Shown here: piece by piece, positions 59,243-64,000 of the stretch
Layout: every line of letters starts with the position of its first letter
How positions within the stretch are numbered: position 1 is the stretch's first letter
Source: Paenibacillus oryzae
GTDB taxonomy: Bacteria; Bacillota; Bacilli; Paenibacillales; Paenibacillaceae
Length of the DNA: 64,000 bases
Reading direction: 5' to 3'
Assembly (NCBI RefSeq): GCF_001675045.1
Contig: NZ_LYPA01000071.1
Span: 124,001-188,000 of the forward strand
Notes under the pieces: generated by a model
Databases searched by the model: none
Seen by the model: the letters and a program-made list of their open reading frames with translations, nothing else
What the model was told of the DNA's origin: nothing
Program-made: the position numbers and the translations under genes

Positions 59243-59854
59243 TTAGTTGCAGTGCCCGGAGGCGTCCTCCTGCCCGGCAGCAGGATGAATTTCATAGACG
59301 GCGCGAACGCCGCCAATCAATTTCGGTCTTGTATAAGCCATCGTGACATGAGCTTCGCCGATTGAACTGACAGACGGCCTCACGGGCACTGCCACGGGAC
59401 GCAAATGCATGCCGATAAACGTATCGCCGATATCGATGCCCGCATGCGCCTTCACGGACTCCACCAGACAAGGGTCCTTCAGCCGGCTATAAGCATAAGC
59501 CGCCATAGAGCCTCCCGCTGTGCGTACCGGAATGGCGTGTACGGGATCCAAACCATATTTTTCGGCAGCATGCCTCTCCAGCACCAGCGCCCGGTTCAAA
59601 TGCTCGCAGCACTGGAATACCGGCACAAAGCCGATATCCTTGCGGGCCGCTTCAATGCCTTCATATAAAGCCGAAGCAGTCTCCAGCGCGCCCGCCGTAC
59701 CGATGGCGCGTCCCAACACCTCGCTGGTACTGGTTCCAACAACTATCAGTTGACCGGGCTTCAAGCCTCCCGCTTCCGACAATTCGCGAACTGCCGTTTC
59801 CACTTGGGACGACCAGAGCCGAAGCTCTGGCGTAATGTGATTGTTCTGACTCAT
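59243..59854 (-). CDS. ywlG: YwlG family protein (TIGR01440/DUF436)
   Basis: A 203-residue protein. GQLIVVGTSTSEVLGRAIGT and FQCCEHLNRALVLERHAAEKYG are hallmarks of the YwlG family, with GIDIGDTFIGMHLRPVAVPVR downstream. Always located between rpiB and glyA in Bacillales. Its biochemical role is not known to me. It has 51 nt to the glyA start. Confidence 0.85.
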   Translation of the reverse strand: MSQNNHITPELRLWSSQVETAVRELSEAGGLKPGQLIVVGTSTSEVLGRAIGTAGALETASALYEGIEAARKDIGFVPVFQCCEHLNRALVLERHAAEKYGLDPVHAIPVRTAGGSMAAYAYSRLKDPCLVESVKAHAGIDIGDTFIGMHLRPVAVPVRPSVSSIGEAHVTMAYTRPKLIGGVRAVYEIHPAAGQEDASGHCN

Positions 59855-59910
59855 GCTGAATTCCGCTCCTTTTGGGTTAAACCGATTCTTGCAAGAAGGG
59901 ACGGGAAAAT

Positions 59911-60363
59911 TTACTTCTTCTCCTCCAGCTGCATCACCTTACGAATGCGTCCTGCATGACGCTCCCCGCCTGAAAACGGCGTTTCAAGCCAAGTGCGGAC
60001 GATTTCCTGAGCCAAGCCAGGTCCAATGACCCGTTCGCCCATGGCAAGCACGTTAGTGTCGTTATGCTCCCGCGTTGCCTTGGCCGAAAACAGGTCGTGC
60101 ACCAGCGCGCAGCGAATGCCGGCGTGCTTGTTCGCCGCGATGGACATCCCGATGCCCGTACCGCAAATCAGAATGCCGCGGTCCGCATCGCCTTGGGCCA
60201 CCAAATCGCATACCGGCAGCGCATAGTCCGGATAATCAACGGACTGCTCGCAGTCGCAGCCCAAATCCTGAATGTCGTGGCCCAGCGATTTCAACAACGG
60301 AACAATTTCATCCTTCAAGCGGTAGCCGGCATGGTCTGCGCCAATGGCTATTTTCATCGTCAT
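59911..60363 (-). CDS. rpiB: Ribose-5-phosphate isomerase B
   Basis: A 150-residue sugar-phosphate isomerase of the LacAB/RpiB family. MKIAIGADHAGYRLKDE, the Cys-containing DLGCDCEQSVDYPDYA and the phosphate loop CGTGIGMSIAANK are present. The ATG at 60363 or at 60357 could start translation; GAGGAG lies 4 and 10 nt ahead respectively. The longer ORF (to 60414) is rejected. It could channel ribose 5-phosphate made by RbsK. Confidence 0.9.
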   Translation of the reverse strand: MTMKIAIGADHAGYRLKDEIVPLLKSLGHDIQDLGCDCEQSVDYPDYALPVCDLVAQGDADRGILICGTGIGMSIAANKHAGIRCALVHDLFSAKATREHNDTNVLAMGERVIGPGLAQEIVRTWLETPFSGGERHAGRIRKVMQLEEKK

Positions 60364-60506
60364 CTCTCTCCTCATCGTTCTTTCTCCGAATTCGGGCTTC
60401 TTTTTGCCAAACAAGCCCTATGACGATAGTATACCTTTTCTTCAGACAAGAAACGACACCAAAGAGCTTGTGCAAAAGCGAAAAAGCAAGCATACCGGAT
60501 GAAAAC

Positions 60507-60549
60507 AAAAAAAGAGCATGACATGCTCCTACCAGCATGTTTGCTCTTT
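60507..60549 (-). terminator. Terminator of ywlE
   Basis: AAAGAGCA/TGCTCTTT and ACATGCT/AGCATGT stems stack around a 6-nt loop (60511-60549); on the minus strand seven Ts follow. The 300-bp gap from 60364 to 60663 holds this and the promoter of rpiB; I see nothing else. Confidence 0.85.
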
Positions 60550-60663
60550 GCCCAGGCGACCGGCCGTATACTCCGATGCTCCACCGTGGTTATCCCACTT
60601 CCGTCGCCAGTTACATCGGAATCCGTATATGTGAGTCCATCATATCGCAAACTTGCAAAATAA

Positions 60664-61269
60664 TCAATCCGCTTCTGTGCCGGAAAATGTGGAATCCGAA
60701 TCCAGCTTGTCCAGCAGCTTGCCAATTGCCTCCTGTATTTCTTGCGAACAGCTCTCGTAGGTAGATAACGAGCCTCCAAACGGATCTGCGATATCAAAGC
60801 TTGGAATCGTCTTCTCCAGCTCCAGCATCCTCTGTCTTTCCTCCTTGGTTAGCTGGCCGCCAATCGCCCCCCTCATCTGCATGTCGCTGTACAGGCTCTC
60901 CAGCTCCGAAATATTCGCCGCCACGGCCGTATCGCTATATACAAACTCTTTGAGCGTATAGGTCTTGTCCACCGCTTCGGGATGATAATGCAGCACGTCC
61001 CGCTTATGCCCGCTTGTCATCGTAAGAATCAGATCCGCCCATTCAACGGCTTCCGCTGTAAGCCGGCTTGAGGAGCCGGCGTGGGAAACCTTTCTCCGGC
61101 GCAACGATTCCAGCGCATTCCCGGACACAGGAAGCCCGTCCACCGTAGAGACGCCCGCCGAACGCACCGACACAGCCATGCCTCTCGCCTGCGCCATCTC
61201 TCGCAGCAGGGCCTCGGCCATCGGGGAACGGCATGTATTGCCCGTGCAAACAAACAAAATCGATTTCAC
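60664..61269 (-). CDS. ywlE: Protein-arginine/low-molecular-weight phosphatase YwlE
   Basis: A 201-residue phosphatase of the LMW-PTP fold. The P-loop is CTGNTCRSPMAEAL, with catalytic Cys and Arg near residue 8-14, and the general acid Asp is in IADPFGGS. B. subtilis YwlE (about 150 residues) removes phosphate from arginine in stress regulation. Here an insertion of about 35 residues (AANISELESLYSDM to ELEKTIPS) precedes the acid loop. The GTG at 61269 (VKSILFVCTG) is the likely start; a longer form is open to 61299. Confidence 0.85.
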   Translation of the reverse strand: MKSILFVCTGNTCRSPMAEALLREMAQARGMAVSVRSAGVSTVDGLPVSGNALESLRRRKVSHAGSSSRLTAEAVEWADLILTMTSGHKRDVLHYHPEAVDKTYTLKEFVYSDTAVAANISELESLYSDMQMRGAIGGQLTKEERQRMLELEKTIPSFDIADPFGGSLSTYESCSQEIQEAIGKLLDKLDSDSTFSGTEAD

Positions 61270-61361
61270 AAAGCCCACCCCTTCCTTTATTTCCATCATT
61301 CATTGAACAGGCTCTGGCTGAGCGGGAGACCCCGTCTCCCATGTTTTCAGTCAGTCATATC

Positions 61362-61922
61362 TTAGAGGATAAATAAAATGCCAAATATGAATAAAATAGC
61401 CCCGCCGCAGGCTTCCCCGTATTCGCCCAAATTTCCGCTTACCTTTCTGCCCAGCAGCAAACCAAGCATTGACATCAGACCGCCCAAAATGCCGAATAAA
61501 GCAACCGTCAGCCACAAATTTGCGGAAAACACGCCCAGCGTAATGCCAACCGAAAAAGCATCAACGCTGACGCTGAAAGCAAGGACAAGAAGCCCCCATA
61601 GCGACCGGTGATCCAGTGACCGGACCTCCTCTCCCCGAAAGGAGCTGTACATCATATGAACGCCAAGCAGCACTAGAAGCACGCCTGCCGCCGTTGTCGC
61701 CATTTTGCCAAGCAGACCGCTTACCAGGTGGCCGGTCCATACACCGCCTAGCGGCATTAACACATGGAACAGGCCGATTACAAAGCCCATCTTGGCGATA
61801 TCCCTAAGCCGAATGCCTTTTAGCCCGATGCCGAGCCCCAACGAAAAGGCGTCAAAACCGAGTGCCAGCGCAATAAATAGCAGCGTCAGCGCTTGTCCGA
61901 TAATTGCATGAGCATCCCACAC
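61362..61922 (-). CDS. mntP: Manganese efflux pump MntP (YwlD family)
   Basis: A 186-residue membrane protein with six hydrophobic segments. Two repeats with conserved Asp are present: ALALGFDAFSLGLGIGLKG and AFSVSVDAFSVGITLGVF, the MntP/DUF204 hallmark. It exports Mn2+ in other bacteria. The GTG at 61922 follows GGGGGAGAGATGGC. Upstream is a hexanucleotide repeat tract; I do not see the yybP-ykoY Mn riboswitch that precedes mntP in many genomes. Confidence 0.88.
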   Translation of the reverse strand: MWDAHAIIGQALTLLFIALALGFDAFSLGLGIGLKGIRLRDIAKMGFVIGLFHVLMPLGGVWTGHLVSGLLGKMATTAAGVLLVLLGVHMMYSSFRGEEVRSLDHRSLWGLLVLAFSVSVDAFSVGITLGVFSANLWLTVALFGILGGLMSMLGLLLGRKVSGNLGEYGEACGGAILFIFGILFIL

Positions 61923-62005
61923 GCCATCTCTCCCCCATGTCCGCAGCGTTCTTTAAACCAGCATATGCGGACGAGGGGCCAAACATGTCCCGATCGAGAC
62001 TATGG

Positions 62006-62071
62006 CTGCGACTGCGACTGCGACTGCGACTGCGACTGCGACTGCGACTGCGACTGCGACTGCGACTGCGA
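62006..62071. repeat. Hexanucleotide tandem repeat, 11 copies of CTGCGA
   Basis: Eleven perfect, uninterrupted copies of CTGCGA (66 bp) in the 190-bp space between sua5 and mntP. It lies about 84 bp upstream of the mntP start. Such tracts change copy number by slippage. Confidence 0.95.
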
Positions 62072-62112
62072 CAAGTTTATCCTGAAATCAGATGCCTAGC
62101 AAGGTCGAGCTG

Positions 62113-63234
62113 TCAGTTCAGCTTAATAACTTTGCTGGCTGCTTTGCTCAAGCGGTTCATCAATGCCCGGCCTATCCCTTCTTCGGAGCAGGACTCCGCC
62201 CATAAGGATACGGCTCCCTCTTCGTCAAAACGGCGCAGCGCGGCATACAAGCGGGCAGCCGCCTCGTCAAGCCTCTGACGGCTTCCCATATTCATTTTCA
62301 CATCAGCTTCATACCGACGAATGCTTTCTGAAAAAGCCAACACGCCTGTTCGTTCGCCGCGAGCTGAGGCCTCTGCCAGCCGGGCCGCAATATATGCCTC
62401 CGTTTGCTCGGGGCTGCCCTCCACCAGCGTCAACTCGCCTTGTGGCGCATAATGAATATACTTCATCCCGGGCGAGCGGGGAGCTTCCTCTTGATCCGAC
62501 AAGCCATCCTCGCCTCCCAGGACAGCAATATCCGGAAGAGCGCGCCGCAGCTTTTCCAGCGTTATCCCTCCCGGTCTCAAAATAGCAACGGTTTGCTCAT
62601 CCAGCAGCTCGACTACGGTGGATTCAAGCCCCACTCCGGTTGCGCCGCCATCCACTATCCCGTGTATCAATCCATCCAAGTCGTCAAGCACATGGGACGC
62701 TTCCGTAGGACTAGGCCTGCCGGAGCGATTAGCGCTAGGCGCTGCGACGGGACAGCCCGCCCGCCTGAGCAATTCCAGTGCCAAAGGATGATCCGGCATG
62801 CGAACGCCGACCGTAGGCAGGTTAGCCGTCACCAGCGGCGATAACGCCCCTGATTGCACTGGCAGCACTATGGTCAACGGCCCCGGCCAAAATAGCTCCA
62901 TCAGCTTCCCCGCAAGCGGCGGATAAGGCTTAACCAGCTCATCCAGTTGACCGCTATCCGCGATGTGCACGATCAGCGGATTGTCCGACGGGCGCCCCTT
63001 CGCTCTGAAGATCCCGGCAACCGCATCGGTATTTCGCGCGTCCGCTCCCAGGCCGTACACCGTCTCCGTAGGAAAAGCCACGAGCCCGCCTCCCTGAAGC
63101 GTCTCCGCGGCCTCCTCAAGCCATGCGGCAGCCTCATGGGTTCCGCATCTATTATTGTTGTGCTGCGCATCCTGATCCCGGAATGAGCCCTTCACATTAT
63201 CGTTATAAGTCGTCCATCTTTTGGTTTCCATCAT
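62113..63234 (-). CDS. ywlC: L-threonylcarbamoyladenylate synthase (Sua5/YwlC)
   Basis: A 373-residue enzyme making threonylcarbamoyl-AMP for the t6A tRNA modification. The N-terminal YrdC domain has GGLVAFPTETVYGLGADA, KGRPSDNPLIVHI, VGVRMPDHPLAL, APSANRSGRPSPT and RPGGITLEKLR. The C-terminal Sua5 domain follows (about 250-373). It lies between spoIIR and mntP as in B. subtilis. There is no strong ribosome binding site at the start; ATG at 63234 or 63231 are both possible. Confidence 0.92.
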   Translation of the reverse strand: MMETKRWTTYNDNVKGSFRDQDAQHNNNRCGTHEAAAWLEEAAETLQGGGLVAFPTETVYGLGADARNTDAVAGIFRAKGRPSDNPLIVHIADSGQLDELVKPYPPLAGKLMELFWPGPLTIVLPVQSGALSPLVTANLPTVGVRMPDHPLALELLRRAGCPVAAPSANRSGRPSPTEASHVLDDLDGLIHGIVDGGATGVGLESTVVELLDEQTVAILRPGGITLEKLRRALPDIAVLGGEDGLSDQEEAPRSPGMKYIHYAPQGELTLVEGSPEQTEAYIAARLAEASARGERTGVLAFSESIRRYEADVKMNMGSRQRLDEAAARLYAALRRFDEEGAVSLWAESCSEEGIGRALMNRLSKAASKVIKLN

Positions 63235-63354
63235 TTCTGCGTGTCATTCCCTGTTCTATCCATGTAGGTATTGCCTTTGAACCTTGCCGGTTCACGGCTA
63301 TTATAACATGACTAAAAGTTTGTGTTCAAAAATAATCCCGACCTTGAACAATCT

Positions 63355-64000
63355 CTAAAACAAGGATTTGAACCAGTTAATAATTCCTTCAATCAGCTCC
63401 CATAAGAAAAACCGCACCTCGGGAGCTTCTTCTTTGCTGTCACCATCCCCTTCAGCCGTCGAGGAGGAAGCATCTCCGCCCAATTCTGTCGATGCTGCCG
63501 CTTCGTCTTCAAGGCCTTGGCCGTTTACTGTATCAGATCGCGAGCTTTGGCTGCTCGTCTTCCCTTCGGCAGCAGCCGCCGTTTCGTTTGCCGATGCCGC
63601 AGACGCTTCTCCCGTAGCCGCATCGATGAAGCATAATGGAGGAAACAGCACGCACCACCAGTTTTGGCCTTCGCCTTCGCCGATTGTAATCAGCAAAGCT
63701 TCATACTCTCCGGCAGGATACACCTTGCTGCCGTACATTTTGGTCGGAAACTGAACATTGCCCAGAATGGCCGATGATTGATGGGGAAACCCTCTGCTCT
63801 CCAGCACGCCTGCCACTATGCCCTCCACCTCCGGCAGCCGGGACTGTATGACCTCGCGCGCTTCGGAAATATCGTTAAGGCCAATGGCCCAGCTGTTCAT
63901 TGCTTTTACCACTTCATCCCGCACAACACGCTTGACCGCCTGGTCGGCAGGACTGTCGGAATTGGCCAAAATACGCAGCCGAATGGCTTCTTGCGGAATA
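63355..64000 (-). CDS. spoIIR: Stage II sporulation protein R (3' part)
   Basis: At least 215 residues, cut by the window edge. IPQEAIRLRILANSDSPADQ and AVKRVVRDEVV match SpoIIR, the sigma-F-dependent secreted signal that triggers pro-sigma-E processing. LPEVEGIV and GFPHQSSAILGNVQFPTKMYG also fit, as does AGEYEALLITIGEGEGQNWW. The C-terminal third is an Ala/Ser/Glu-rich region (about residues 130-190) ending in the hydrophobic FFLWELIEGIINWFKSLF. A TTG within ILANSD is internal, not a start: the frame stays open to the window end. Confidence 0.92.
   Translation of the reverse strand, partial: IPQEAIRLRILANSDSPADQAVKRVVRDEVVKAMNSWAIGLNDISEAREVIQSRLPEVEGIVAGVLESRGFPHQSSAILGNVQFPTKMYGSKVYPAGEYEALLITIGEGEGQNWWCVLFPPLCFIDAATGEASAASANETAAAAEGKTSSQSSRSDTVNGQGLEDEAAASTELGGDASSSTAEGDGDSKEEAPEVRFFLWELIEGIINWFKSLF

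Noticed and set aside
61324..61340. Terminator between mntP and ywlE (GGGAGAC/GTCTCCC stem)
   Set aside because: The 7-bp stem is perfect, but no U-tract follows on either strand, so function is unclear.
62006..62071. CRISPR array
   Set aside because: The repeats are 6-bp tandem units without spacers.
61893..62099. Small open frame encoding a Cys-Asp dipeptide repeat
   Set aside because: It arises from the CTGCGA hexamer tract being divisible by three; no ribosome binding site and no homologue known to me.
61923..62112. yybP-ykoY manganese riboswitch upstream of mntP
   Set aside because: I cannot find the conserved loop sequences; the space is mostly the hexamer tract and a weak GTCCGCA/TGCGGAC pair.

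Overview
The window looks like a chromosomal segment of a spore-forming Firmicute of the Paenibacillus type. It carries spoIIR, spoIIID, spoIIQ and spoIID, a complete F-type ATP synthase operon, Mbl, two flagellar rod/hook-basal-body genes, an SLH-anchored surface protease and moderate GC. Nearly every core gene is on the minus strand, and their order follows the B. subtilis spoIIR-ywlCDEFG-glyA-upp-atp ... murA-spoIID-spoIIQ-spoIIID-mbl-flhO-flhP-fabZ backbone (order recalled, not computed). Relative to that backbone the window contains three accessory insertions.

Reading along the minus strand (high to low coordinates): (1) 64.0-57.9 kb is core: spoIIR (cut by the window edge), sua5, mntP, ywlE, rpiB, ywlG, glyA. 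(2) 57.8-39.5 kb is an accessory block between glyA and upp. It holds an alkaline phosphatase, a probable MITE, a three-gene ABC/lipoprotein module with a His/Asp-rich permease loop, an oligopeptide ABC operon (oppABCDF), a divergent secreted eight-repeat Ig-like protein, and a four-gene operon resembling D-Ser-type vancomycin-resistance clusters (D-Ala-D-X ligase, alanine/serine racemase, VanXY, VanT membrane domain). (3) 39.3-29.8 kb is core: upp, mnaA, atpZ, atpI, atpBEFHAGDC. Two long structured spacers lie inside the atp operon. (4) 29.3-16.5 kb is accessory: a chemotaxis-type receptor, a remnant complex I cluster with only nuoL, nuoM and nuoN-like genes, a sugar kinase, TetR plus a DUF4260 protein, and a large subtilisin-SLH protease. 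(5) 16.5-14.6 kb: ywzB (DUF1146) and murA. (6) 14.5-7.4 kb: ribose operon rbsKDACB, rbsR and a quinone oxidoreductase, inserted between murA and spoIID. (7) 7.2-0 kb is core: spoIID, spoIIQ, spoIIID, mbl, flhO, flhP, epuA, a pgsA-type gene and the start of fabZ.

The most interesting items are the VanC/G-like operon with VanT split into two proteins, the orphan nuoLMN cluster whose NuoL has lost its key proton-translocation residues, the metal-flavoured ABC/DUF3299-like module, and several structured or repetitive DNA elements (atpD-atpC repeat, MITE near phoA, terminator with embedded cre-like site, hexanucleotide tract). No rRNA, tRNA or CRISPR array was seen. All family assignments are from reading motifs; no database search was run.
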